Source: Pseudomonas sp. 31-12
GTDB lineage: Bacteria; Pseudomonadota; Gammaproteobacteria; Pseudomonadales; Pseudomonadaceae
NCBI RefSeq assembly: GCF_003151075.1
Contig: NZ_CP029482.1
Span: forward strand, 1,302,001-1,366,000
DNA length: 64,000 nt
Direction: 5' to 3'
Made by a program: the position numbers and the translations under genes
Shown here: positions 46,453 through 54,595 of the stretch, one piece after another
How the letters are laid out: each line of letters opens with the position of its first letter
How positions within the stretch are numbered: position 1 is the first letter of the stretch
Notes under the pieces: model-generated
Databases searched by the model: none
Told to the model about the DNA's origin: nothing
What the model saw: the letters and a program-made list of their open reading frames with translations, nothing else

Positions 46453-48918
46453 TCAAAGGGCTCGGCACTTGGCGGGGGCTGTTTCGTAATACGCGTTGGT
46501 GTCGGCGTCCGCCGGCAGCTCGAAACGCAGTTCGCAACGCTCCAGCCCCGGTGCGCTGATCCACAGCGCGCGGGTGTCGAGGACGTTGGGCAGAAACACC
46601 AGGCCGCCGTCCTGCACCAGGGTGACGAACTCGCCATCCTCGGTGTTCACCGCCGCGCCGCGGGGCAGGGGCGCACCGTTGGCGGTGGTGGCCTTGAGCA
46701 GGGCGCGGCGGGTCAGGGTGAGGCCGAATTCGATGGAGTCGACAGCACCGCGACCGGCCGAAATCACCGCCAGCCCGTTGTGAATGTCGGCATTGCGCGG
46801 CAGGGTCTTGGTGTCGACTTCCACCGCGCTGCGGCCGTAAGCCGCCACGTGTGGGATGACGGCCTGACCTTGCCAGTCGGTCCACACCGGACCGCTGGGC
46901 GTCGACACTTTGATGGCGCCCATGTCGCCCACCGACAGCAGGGCAAAGGTGTCGCTCACCGGGTAAGGCGAGAGCGTCACGCCGCCGCCATGCAGCACGA
47001 CGCCACCGCGGGCACTGGCCTGATAGCTGGAGCGTTCGGCATCGTCGCGGGTGTAGTTCAGGTCCAGTTGGGTGTAGCGCGGCAACAGTGAAACGCCGGC
47101 GGTGGTCTGCACTTCCTTGTCGCGGGTGTCGTGCTCGACGCCGACCCGGTAGGCCAGTTGATCGTTGATCTGTTCATTCAAACCCACACCGCTGCGGTAT
47201 TCGCCAGCGGAGCTGCGCACCCAGGTGCGCGCCCGGCGGTTCTCGCCCAAGGGAATGCTGAGGTTCAGGTAGACGCTATCGTCGTTGCGGTTTGCGCCGC
47301 TGACTTGCCATTCCGCCGTGGCCGAAACCGACACACCACCGATGTTGGTGCCCCAGGAAGCGAGGGCGCGGCTGCTGCTTTGGCCGTCGAACGAGCTCGA
47401 TCGGCTGACGCCGCCGCTGAACGCGCCGACCCACGGGTGGGACCAGGACAAGGCCGCGCTTTGCTGGTCGCGGTAGCGGGATTTACTGTCGTCGGAGGTG
47501 TTGTCGAACACCGCGTCTTGCAGTTCACGGTAGCCAAGGGTGCGGTAAGAACTGCCGGCATTGAACGCCCACTGCTCGCTTAAACGGTGCGATGCGCTCA
47601 AGTCAGCCTGAAGCCCCTGGCTAGCTTGCCGGCCCCCGGCGTCGGCACCGGTGAGCGTCGCTTGAACCTGGGTAACGGGCGATGGCAGCAGGCCGACGCT
47701 GACGCCTGCCGCGCGGTAATCGGCGGCACCGGTCAGGCCTGCGCTGAGCAACACTTGCGGCGTAAGTGCACCGCTCCAGCCGCCGCTGAGCACCCACGGA
47801 TCGCCACCCTGTTCGTCACCGGTACTGCGCACCTGGCCGGCCGCCAGCGAATAACCGGGCGCCGGCAAACCGATGCCGAGCATCGCGGCCGGCACGGTAA
47901 AGCTGCGCTCACTGCCATCGGCTTCCTTGATGGTGACTTCCACGTCGGAGCGGGTGCTGAGCCGGCGTACATTGGTCAGGGCAAACGGCCCGGCCGGCAC
48001 CACCGTGGAATGGATCAGCGCACCGTTCTGCCGAACTTCGACCTGCGCCTGGCTGTTGGCGATGCCTTCAATGACCGCGCCTTGGCCTTCGATCTGCAGC
48101 GCTTCCTCATTCAACACTTGCACGCCAGTGATCTGCGCGCCGGCCAGCACCGGGTTGTACAGATTGATCTGGCCCGCTTGCAGCACCGCTTCGTGGCTGG
48201 CAAACGTGCGTTGGGCGTAGGCGGCGATGTGCGTGGTGCGGGACACGTCGTCCTGCCAGGTCTGCACCTGACGGCTGCGCACGATCCAGTCACCGGCGTT
48301 GAAACCTGCTTCGGTATTGGCCGAGGCGAAGCTGCTGGTCTGATCGCCGAACTGGCTGCGCAAACCGCTGACGTCGTAGTTGAGCAAACCGGCGATGCCT
48401 CCGGTTTGATAACCCGAGAAATCCCGGACAGTGGGGCGTATGGCGTCGGTGGGTACGATCAGTAACAGGGCAAGGCTTGTCGGATCGGGGTCGATGACGG
48501 TCTGCGGCGAAGTACCGAGGAAATCGTGGCACTGACTCTCGGCCAGCAGACGGTCCGGCACATTCAGGTTGGCCGCATCCAGCAGCGCGCGATCGAAGCA
48601 CAACGCGCCTTCGCGATCGAAAGTGACGTCGACCCGGCCATGGCTCTGGCCATTGACCGTGAGCGTGACGGGGTGCCGGCCTGCCGAGAATCGCGGCGTT
48701 TGCATCAGCACCGTCGCCAGCGCCGGATCGATGCCGCGCTGAAGCAGTGTGTTTTGGTCGAACGATGCCGGCACAGGCACATTACCGTGGGCGTCGACCA
48801 CCATCAGCGAATTGCTCAGCAGCAGCGCGACCGTGGTCCACCGCCCAGGGAGAGGGCGAGCGGCGGTCTGAACAGCGGGCAGGGCTTCGCCATCACGGTA
48901 AATCAATACTGTGTTCAT
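46453..48918 (-). CDS. Outer-membrane fimbrial usher
   Basis: An 821-residue usher that accepts chaperone-subunit complexes and secretes the growing fimbria. Seen: N-terminal substrate-binding region with a Cys pair (ALCFDRALLDAANLNVPDRL, AESQCHDFLG), the barrel core beginning FSGYQTGGIAGLLNYDVSG, the middle plug region GPFALTNVRRLSTRSDVEVT followed by VPAAMLG, and C-terminal domains ending CELRFELPADAD and CRAL. The start is uncertain: ATG 48918 (MNTVLIYRDGEALPA...) gives a long leader before the hydrophobic TTVALLLSNSLMVV; a GTG at 48972 is in frame. It lies between chaperone and tip gene, as in other chaperone-usher operons. Confidence 0.9.
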   Translation of the reverse strand: MNTVLIYRDGEALPAVQTAARPLPGRWTTVALLLSNSLMVVDAHGNVPVPASFDQNTLLQRGIDPALATVLMQTPRFSAGRHPVTLTVNGQSHGRVDVTFDREGALCFDRALLDAANLNVPDRLLAESQCHDFLGTSPQTVIDPDPTSLALLLIVPTDAIRPTVRDFSGYQTGGIAGLLNYDVSGLRSQFGDQTSSFASANTEAGFNAGDWIVRSRQVQTWQDDVSRTTHIAAYAQRTFASHEAVLQAGQINLYNPVLAGAQITGVQVLNEEALQIEGQGAVIEGIANSQAQVEVRQNGALIHSTVVPAGPFALTNVRRLSTRSDVEVTIKEADGSERSFTVPAAMLGIGLPAPGYSLAAGQVRSTGDEQGGDPWVLSGGWSGALTPQVLLSAGLTGAADYRAAGVSVGLLPSPVTQVQATLTGADAGGRQASQGLQADLSASHRLSEQWAFNAGSSYRTLGYRELQDAVFDNTSDDSKSRYRDQQSAALSWSHPWVGAFSGGVSRSSSFDGQSSSRALASWGTNIGGVSVSATAEWQVSGANRNDDSVYLNLSIPLGENRRARTWVRSSAGEYRSGVGLNEQINDQLAYRVGVEHDTRDKEVQTTAGVSLLPRYTQLDLNYTRDDAERSSYQASARGGVVLHGGGVTLSPYPVSDTFALLSVGDMGAIKVSTPSGPVWTDWQGQAVIPHVAAYGRSAVEVDTKTLPRNADIHNGLAVISAGRGAVDSIEFGLTLTRRALLKATTANGAPLPRGAAVNTEDGEFVTLVQDGGLVFLPNVLDTRALWISAPGLERCELRFELPADADTNAYYETAPAKCRAL

Positions 48919-49050
48919 TGGGTTCACTTGAGTTATGCCGGCGTGCTGACCGATTCGCTGTGGCTCAGACACGCCTCTGACGACGGCTGAAGGGTCGTGG
49001 CCTCGAAACAGACGCTCACTGTTCCTTCATGAGCGCTCTCAGGGTGGATT

Positions 49051-49767
49051 TCAGGATTTGATCGGGGCCTCGTAATGCGGCACCGCGAAACCGTAGACCG
49101 TCGCCGGTTGAAAACGCACTTGCGTCGCGGCCCCCTCAGGCGCCTTGACGCTGATGTGCTCACCGGGCAACACATAGGTTTTCGGCAACATCGCGCCGCC
49201 CGCTGACGGCAGCAATTGCACTTCCTGGCCCAGGCGTACGACATAAGGCGTGTCGTTGCGCACGGTCAGTTGACCATCCTGCAGCGACCATTGCAGGTCG
49301 GTCCACGGCGTGCGGTTGGGTGCCAGCCCCTTGGGATGAATAATCAGCGGCAGATTCTGACGCACCGTCACGCCGACGCGGGCATGCCCGGCTTCGGCGG
49401 CGGGTTTTCCTTCAGGGATACCTTCGAAGATCACCCGCTTCAAACGCTGGGTAAGCAACGGTTTTTCGGTTTGAAGAATGAAGCGCACCAACTGGGTTTT
49501 CGAGGCTTCGACGCGTGCCAGAGGAGGTGTCACAAACACCAGCGATTCGTTGTCCTCGGCAATGTCTTCGATGGTGACATGCATCAGCGCCAGGTTGGCA
49601 TCGGTGTTGGTCACCGTCACGGAAGCTTCGCCGTCGGCCTCGTTGACGATGACCACCGAAGTGTTCGGGACCATTCCGTCAGCCTGGGCCTGGGTCGCCA
49701 GAAACAGGGCGAACACAGCGATACCGCCATGCAGCAGATGGCGCGTGTGGGATAAAAACATCGTCAT
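49051..49767 (-). CDS. Periplasmic fimbrial chaperone (PapD-like)
   Basis: A 238-residue immunoglobulin-fold chaperone that folds pilins by donor-strand complementation and hands them to the usher. Signal peptide to TQAQA; first domain with VVIVNEADGEASVTVTNTD; the subunit-binding strand region SKTQLVRFILQTEKPLLTQRLKRVIFEGIP includes the basic residues that anchor the pilin C terminus; VRQNLPLIIHPKG starts the second domain. ATG 49767 and ATG 49761 are both possible. It is the third cistron of the operon, after two pilins. Confidence 0.92.
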   Translation of the reverse strand: MTMFLSHTRHLLHGGIAVFALFLATQAQADGMVPNTSVVIVNEADGEASVTVTNTDANLALMHVTIEDIAEDNESLVFVTPPLARVEASKTQLVRFILQTEKPLLTQRLKRVIFEGIPEGKPAAEAGHARVGVTVRQNLPLIIHPKGLAPNRTPWTDLQWSLQDGQLTVRNDTPYVVRLGQEVQLLPSAGGAMLPKTYVLPGEHISVKAPEGAATQVRFQPATVYGFAVPHYEAPIKS

Positions 49768-49795
49768 GACATGTCTCGTTGAGTGTTCGGAAAAA

Positions 49796-49815
49796 GGGGC
49801 CGGCTATACCGGCCG
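49796..49815 (-). other. Hairpin between pilin and chaperone genes
   Basis: GGCCGG-CTATA-CCGGCC is a perfect 6-bp stem with a five-base loop (GGGGCCGGCTATACCGGCCG), between the second pilin gene and the chaperone gene, and not followed by a T-run. Confidence 0.6.
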
Positions 49816-49820
49816 GTCGG

Positions 49821-50441
49821 TCAATAATTGAGCTGTACGGTGACGTGCCCGTCGATGGGGACTTCATCGGTCAGGGTCAGGTCATTCGCGCGAACGATAG
49901 TGGTGACGGCCGACAGCCTGGTGTGCAGGTCTTTGATGGCGATCGGTGTGCCCGGGTCAGTCGGCATTGCAAACGCGGTCAGGCCGGCATGCCCCAAGTA
50001 GGGCGACACTCGCCAGCTGGCCCCATCGTTACTGGACATGATGGTTTTCACCGGGAGGCTGTCTGCTATGGCATCGAACAAACCAAACGCCACGCTGCCC
50101 AGGTTCTGGTCATCGTTGATGACGCCCAGGCCGTGGTGGCGCGGGTCAATGGCGGACGAGCCGTCGCGGTTATCGACGGTCGTCAGGGTAAACAGCGTGG
50201 CGCCTTCACAGTTCACGTACAGGTACAGCGTGCCGGTTTCCAGCCGTGTGGGCTGGTCCGGATTCAGGTCTTTTGCCGTCACTTTTCCGTGGTGGACAAT
50301 GCCGCCACTGGAGAGGATGGGGGTGCAGGAATTGGGGGTGATCAGCCCGGTGACGCTCAGGTCGGTGCTGCTGGCGGCAAGGGCCATGGGCGCGCAGGCG
50401 ATCAACAGCGGGACCGATAGAGCAAGGGAGCATCTGTCCAT
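49821..50441 (-). CDS. DUF1120 fimbrial subunit (second cistron)
   Basis: A 206-residue pilin. ATG 50441 (MDRCSLALSVPLLIACAPMA) gives a standard signal peptide and has AAGGA nine bases upstream; 39 further upstream codons in frame lie inside the preceding gene and are rejected. Mature start ASSTDLSVTGLITPNSCTPI, paired Cys (about 38 and 78), FTLTTVDNRDGSSA and C-terminal strand PIDGHVTVQLNY. It is most like the first cistron, in keeping with an older duplication. Confidence 0.9.
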   Translation of the reverse strand: MDRCSLALSVPLLIACAPMALAASSTDLSVTGLITPNSCTPILSSGGIVHHGKVTAKDLNPDQPTRLETGTLYLYVNCEGATLFTLTTVDNRDGSSAIDPRHHGLGVINDDQNLGSVAFGLFDAIADSLPVKTIMSSNDGASWRVSPYLGHAGLTAFAMPTDPGTPIAIKDLHTRLSAVTTIVRANDLTLTDEVPIDGHVTVQLNY

Positions 50442-50508
50442 GATGGATAGTCCTTTGGTTGAACGGGCAAGGCCGTGTATCAAGCGTTGCCCTGTAAATG
50501 GCGGCGCG

Positions 50509-51135
50509 TTACAGGTACATGATCTGGAGAGTGGCCGAACCGTCGATATTGACTTCATCGGTGAGCGTCAGACCGTTGGTGGGCGCTATGCCGGTACGCA
50601 CCTGGAGATCAAGGAGCAGGTCTTTTATCGGGATCGGCGCAATCACCGTTCCAGTGGCACCGACTCCCCAGATGTTGTTCACCCCCCAGAACCCTACGCC
50701 TTCCTTCACCCAGGTTTCTCCGCCATTACTGGAGAGAATGGCTTGGGCGTTGACGGCGTCAGCCATCACATTCCTCGGGATCACTCGGAAGTTACCCAGC
50801 TTCTGGTTGGTGTTGATCAGCCCCAGGCCAAAATAGCTTGAAGCCGTTCCCGTGCCGGATCGGTTATCGGTTGGCGATAGGGCAAATGTGGTCGGAGCGT
50901 CGCAGTTCACAGCCATTTGCAGGACGATTTGCGGCAAATAGGTGACTTTGTCGGGACTGAGGTCTTTCACGGAAATCTTGCCGTGATTGGCAATGCCGCC
51001 GCTGGACAGGATAGGCGTACAGGCGCTAGGCGTGATCACGCCTGTAACAGTCAGGTCAGTGCTGGATGCAGCGAAAGCGGACGACGCGCCAGTCAGCAGC
51101 AACGCAGCGGTCAGGAGGGATAAATGTTTGGTCAT
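50509..51135 (-). CDS. DUF1120 fimbrial subunit, first cistron (probable major pilin)
   Basis: A 208-residue pilin encoded first in the fimbrial operon. Signal peptide MTKHLSLLTAALLLTGASSA; mature start ASSTDLTVTGVITPSACTPI; Cys near residues 38 and 79; C-terminal strand NIDGSATLQIMYL. Its first place after the promoter and complete family features make it the best candidate for the main shaft subunit, though nothing in the sequence proves that. A stem GGGCAA...TTGCCC (about 50470-50493) lies between it and the next pilin. Confidence 0.9.
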   Translation of the reverse strand: MTKHLSLLTAALLLTGASSAFAASSTDLTVTGVITPSACTPILSSGGIANHGKISVKDLSPDKVTYLPQIVLQMAVNCDAPTTFALSPTDNRSGTGTASSYFGLGLINTNQKLGNFRVIPRNVMADAVNAQAILSSNGGETWVKEGVGFWGVNNIWGVGATGTVIAPIPIKDLLLDLQVRTGIAPTNGLTLTDEVNIDGSATLQIMYL

Positions 51136-51488
51136 GTGATGAAGTCATCCTTGATGAAGAGTGTTGGGAATTGCCCTGTTCGAACAGGGCGCAATCTATC
51201 GATCGAGGTAGCCAGGCGGAATGCAACAAATACGAAAACGGGCTGCCCGGTGAATGAAAAGGTGTTGTGGGTTTCTGGCTGTCATTTTTCGGACTGTTGT
51301 CCGTAGTCCTTCGGTGCGGCCTGCGTAGCTTAAAAATGTAGGGCAGTTCTCTTTGTTTTATAGGAGAAAGGACAGGTCCCTGAATACATTGGGCGAGGCA
51401 GTCAACCGGTCAAGATTGGTCGTTGTGGTCGACACAGGACGGCGCTATTTTTCGCGCATTCCAGTCACCAAACAGGAAAATTCCGACA
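51136..51488. promoter_or_regulatory. Divergent control region of fimbrial operon and response regulator
   Basis: 353 bp between two divergent units. A perfect 18-bp palindrome GCCCTGTTCGAACAGGGC (51173-51190) lies 38 bp before the first pilin and could be an operator or a 5' leader hairpin. The stretch around 51330-51370 is AT-rich (TTTGTTTTATAGGAG), a likely promoter area. No gene was found here. Confidence 0.5.
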
Positions 51489-52121
51489 ATGCGCGTAATC
51501 ATCGCTGACGACCATCCGGTCGTTCGTATCGGCTTGCGGATGCTCATCGATCTGAGCAAGACATGTGTGGTCGTCGGGGAAGCCGAGGGTCCCGACAGCC
51601 TGTCGAGCCTCCTTTCAACCACGCCTTGCGATCTGTTGGTCACGGATTTCTCCATGCCGGGAAACCTGCAGGTCGATGGATTGAAGATGCTGAGCATGGT
51701 GCGACGTCGCTACCCGTCGACGGCGATCATTCTGGTCACGATGTTTGCCAACGTCACGACGCTGAGGGCGGCCTTCGCTCAAGGCGTGATGGCAATCATC
51801 GCCAAAGGCTCGTCGGCGAAGGAACTGCCGATGGCAATCAAATCGGTAAGCGAAGGGCAGCGGTTTGTCAGCGAGTCCTTGCGCGCGACGCTGGTTCAGG
51901 CAGACGCAGAAGCTCAGTCGAGTTCACCTGCGCTGTCGGCCAAAGAACATGAAGTGGTAAGAATGCTCGCCAGCGGCATGACCGTCAGTGAAATTGCCGG
52001 CTTCTTCAAACGCAGCGTGTCGACGATCAGTAAACAAAAAAGCATGGCCATGCAGAGGCTGGGCATTTCCACGGATGTTGATCTCTTCGCTTATGCCCGG
52101 GACAACGGCATGGTGCATTAG
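51489..52121 (+). CDS. Orphan LuxR/FixJ-type response regulator
   Basis: A 210-residue NarL/RcsB-type regulator. Receiver domain: acidic pair Asp7-Asp8 (IIADDHPVVR), phospho-acceptor Asp53 (LLVTDFSMPG), Thr84 and Lys106 (IIAKGSS). The DNA-binding LuxR helix-turn-helix is LSAKEHEVVRMLASGMTVSE plus the recognition helix in FFKRSVSTISKQKSMAM. ATG 51489 starts MRVIIADDHP; an upstream in-frame extension has no family counterpart. No histidine kinase lies beside it. Being divergent from the fimbrial operon and resembling FimZ/RcsB-class regulators, it probably controls those genes. Confidence 0.9.
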   Translation: MRVIIADDHPVVRIGLRMLIDLSKTCVVVGEAEGPDSLSSLLSTTPCDLLVTDFSMPGNLQVDGLKMLSMVRRRYPSTAIILVTMFANVTTLRAAFAQGVMAIIAKGSSAKELPMAIKSVSEGQRFVSESLRATLVQADAEAQSSSPALSAKEHEVVRMLASGMTVSEIAGFFKRSVSTISKQKSMAMQRLGISTDVDLFAYARDNGMVH

Positions 52122-52223
52122 GTGTCGGCGCACCTCAGGGTATTCCCGCCACGAATGCCGATAGTGTTCCGCGCATTTGTTGACTATCGTGCAGGCAATC
52201 CTTCAAACGTTCGGAGCCTGCCC

Positions 52224-52694
52224 ATGAGTGATGCCAACCGCGCATTGATCACCCAGTTCTACCAAGCCTTTCAGCGGCTGGATGCCGAGGCCATGAGCGC
52301 CTGCTATACCGACGATGTGCTGTTCAGCGATCCTGCATTTGGCGAACTGCGCGGCCGCGATGCCGGCGACATGTGGCGCATGCTCACGACTCGGGCGAAG
52401 GATTTCTCCCTGACGTTCGATAACGTTCGAGCCGAAGAACGCACGGGCGGCGCGCATTGGGTCGCGACGTACCTGTTCAGCCAGACCGGCAACACGGTGG
52501 TCAACGATATTCAGGCGCAGTTCGTGTTTCGTGACGGCAAGATTTGCGAGCACCATGACAGCTTCGATATGTGGGCCTGGTCGCGGCAGGCGCTGGGTTT
52601 CAAGGGATTGCTGCTCGGCTGGTCGCCAGCAGTGAGAAATGCCGTTCGCGCTCAAGCCTTGAAGGGGCTGAAGGCATTCCAGGCCAGTCGCTGA
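52224..52694 (+). CDS. SnoaL/NTF2-like protein
   Basis: A 156-residue protein with the compact alpha+beta barrel pattern of the SnoaL/NTF2 fold: [20 protein letters not shown], then [17 protein letters not shown] and, near the end, [20 protein letters not shown], a stretch typical of SnoaL-like proteins. ATG 52224 has GGAG seven bases upstream. The last 30 residues are basic. Function is not known; relatives include isomerases, hydrolases and binding proteins. Short gaps suggest it may be read with the GIY-YIG gene 40 bp downstream. Confidence 0.8.
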   Translation: MSDANRALITQFYQAFQRLDAEAMSACYTDDVLFSDPAFGELRGRDAGDMWRMLTTRAKDFSLTFDNVRAEERTGGAHWVATYLFSQTGNTVVNDIQAQFVFRDGKICEHHDSFDMWAWSRQALGFKGLLLGWSPAVRNAVRAQALKGLKAFQASR

Positions 52695-52734
52695 TAAGAT
52701 CGCGGCTTGTTTCCTTTCAAGCCTTGATCGTCAC

Positions 52735-53052
52735 GTGAACACCCCGAGCGAATCTCCCGTCATTGCCGCCGAACCGGCACCGGTCAACAAGCCCTGGTTC
52801 GTCTACCTCGTTCGCGCGGCCAATGGTTCGCTCTACTGCGGGATCAGCGACGATCCCGTGCGCCGCTTCGCCACTCACCAGAGTGGCAAGGGCGCGCGCT
52901 TCTTTCTCTCCAGTCCGGCCGTGGCGTTGGTCTACACGGAAGTTTGTCGCGACAAGGGCGAAGCACTGCGCCAAGAACGCTTGATCAAAAAACTCAAGAA
53001 AAGCGCCAAGGAATGCCTGGTCGCAAGCGCTGCCGCAGGCTTATCAACCTGA
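52735..53052 (+). CDS. GIY-YIG domain protein (YhbQ family)
   Basis: A 105-residue single-domain GIY-YIG protein. [20 protein letters not shown] gives the two catalytic strands (Val-Tyr and Tyr-Cys-Gly in place of GIY and YIG), followed by [14 protein letters not shown] with the conserved Arg, and the helix [18 protein letters not shown] holding the catalytic Glu. Family members cut DNA, but the cellular role of YhbQ proteins is not settled. The start is GTG 52735; the first 20 residues (Pro/Ala-rich) are probably flexible. Confidence 0.88.
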   Translation: MNTPSESPVIAAEPAPVNKPWFVYLVRAANGSLYCGISDDPVRRFATHQSGKGARFFLSSPAVALVYTEVCRDKGEALRQERLIKKLKKSAKECLVASAAAGLST

Positions 53053-53140
53053 CTGATAAGTGCCCATCAGGCAGATCTGTAGGCTGCCCACGAAATGCGC
53101 GCTAAGCTGCGGATTCCTTATCCGTGCGGCGGAGCCGAGC

Positions 53141-54076
53141 ATGTCCGAGTTGATTCTTCATCATTACCCGACGTCCCTTTTCGCCGAAAAGGCCCGCCTG
53201 TTGCTGGGTTTCAAGGGGCTGTCCTGGCGTTCGGTGAAGATCTCGCCGGTGATGCCAAAACCTGATCTGACGGCCCTGACGGGCGGCTATCGCAAGACCC
53301 CGGTGTTGCAGATTGGCGCTGATATTTATTGCGACACCGCGCTGATCGCCCGTCGTCTGGAGCAGGAAAAAGCCTTGCCGGCGTTTTTCCCGGAAGGTCA
53401 GGAAATGATCGCCGCGACCTTCGCCGCCTGGGCTGATTCGGTGGTGTTCCAGCATGCGGTCAGTCTGGTGTTTCAGCCGGAATCCATCGCTGTGCGCTTC
53501 GGCAATATGCCGCCGGAAGCGATCAAGTCATTCCTGGCTGATCGCGCCGGGTTGTTCAGTGGCGGCAGCGCTGCCAGGTTGTCGGCCGAGCAAGCACGGC
53601 ATCAATGGCCGACGATCATGGGGCGCCTAGAGCAGCAGCTTCAGCGCGAGCAGGGTGATTTCCTGTTCGGCGAGCCGTCGATTGCCGATTTTGCGTTGGC
53701 GCACTGCCTGTGGTTCCTCAAGGCGACGCCGGTGACTGCACCGCTGGTTGATGCTTATCCGGCGGTTTCTGCGTGGTTAGGGCGGGTGATGGGCTTCGGT
53801 CATGGCGCGTCCAGCGAGATGACGTCCGAGGACGCGTTGGCGGTGGCGCGCAATGCCACACCGGCCGCGTTGCCGGATGAGCAGTTTGATGAACCGAATG
53901 GTTTTGAAGCGGGTCAGCAGGTGGTGATCGCAGCGACCGACTACGGGGTTGACCCGGTGGCGGGTGAGTTGCTGTTTGCGGGCAGGGAAGAATTGATTCT
54001 GCGTCGAGAAGACGAGCGTGGCGGCGTGGTGCATGTGCACTTTCCGCGGTTTGGATTCCGCATAGAAGCGAAGTAG
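53141..54076 (+). CDS. Glutathione S-transferase-like protein with C-terminal extension
   Basis: A 311-residue protein. The N-terminal thioredoxin fold (LILHHYPTSLFAEKARLLLG, then KTPVLQIGADIYCDTALIARRLE) and the helical C-terminal domain (GDFLFGEPSIADFALAHCLW) identify a GST. The usual length is 200-230 residues; here about 85 extra residues follow residue 225, the last 50 of them beta-rich (QQVVIAATDYGVDPVAGELLFAGREELILRR...), like a small OB/SH3-type domain. ATG 53141 has GGAG about six bases upstream. Role unknown; the extra domain may recruit a partner. Confidence 0.85.
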   Translation: MSELILHHYPTSLFAEKARLLLGFKGLSWRSVKISPVMPKPDLTALTGGYRKTPVLQIGADIYCDTALIARRLEQEKALPAFFPEGQEMIAATFAAWADSVVFQHAVSLVFQPESIAVRFGNMPPEAIKSFLADRAGLFSGGSAARLSAEQARHQWPTIMGRLEQQLQREQGDFLFGEPSIADFALAHCLWFLKATPVTAPLVDAYPAVSAWLGRVMGFGHGASSEMTSEDALAVARNATPAALPDEQFDEPNGFEAGQQVVIAATDYGVDPVAGELLFAGREELILRREDERGGVVHVHFPRFGFRIEAK

Positions 54077-54108
54077 CCTGCTTCACGAATGGTTGGACTG
54101 GCTCGAAC

Positions 54109-54224
54109 CTGTGGCGAGGGAGCTTGCTCCCGTTGGGCTGCGCAGCAGACCCAAACTCTTCGCAATGAATGCCTGTTTTGTGAGTGCTGCGCACTCAAGC
54201 GGGAGCAAGCTCCCTCGCCACAGG
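54109..54224. repeat. REP-like inverted pair (GTGGCGAGGGAGC family)
   Basis: TGTGGCGAGGGAGCTTGCTC (about 54109) and inverted GAGCAAGCTCCCTCGCCACA (about 54203-54222) enclose a spacer with GGGCTGCGCAGCAGACCC. It lies between convergent genes and is the second copy of the family seen at 22926-23062. Confidence 0.82.
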
Positions 54225-54235
54225 GTTTGAGTAAT

Positions 54236-54595
54236 TCAGATGGGTTGCTTCAGGGCTGCGAGGATTGCATCCGGGTCATACCCGCGAATCAACGTCCCAT
54301 TCACATCGATAATCGGAATCCCGCCGCCACCCAACGCCTCATAGGCCTTGCGCGCCTCGGCATCCTTTTCGATATCGAATTCCTGGTACGGAATGCCTTT
54401 CTGATCGAGAAAGCGCCGCGTCAGTTTGCAGTAGCCACACCATTCAGTGGCATAGAGCACGACACTGGCCTTGGCCTGGGTCTGCTCCGACACCACCTGC
54501 GAGGGGTTGAACACCCGCTCGATCTTGCCCCAGTTCTGATAGACCACAACCACCAGCAGGATCAGCAGGCATTTTTTCAGCACGCCGTTCAGCAT
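54236..54595 (-). CDS. Membrane-anchored glutaredoxin
   Basis: A 119-residue protein with an N-terminal hydrophobic segment (LKKCLLILLVVVVYQNW) that may anchor it, then a glutaredoxin domain with the active site WCGYCK near residue 53 and GGGGIPIIDVNG holding the cis-Pro. The unusual YC instead of PYC matches the glutaredoxin-like group found beside yejK in Pseudomonas. The start overlaps the yejK stop by one base (TGATG), so the two genes are coupled. Redox partner unknown. Confidence 0.88.
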   Translation of the reverse strand: MLNGVLKKCLLILLVVVVYQNWGKIERVFNPSQVVSEQTQAKASVVLYATEWCGYCKLTRRFLDQKGIPYQEFDIEKDAEARKAYEALGGGGIPIIDVNGTLIRGYDPDAILAALKQPI

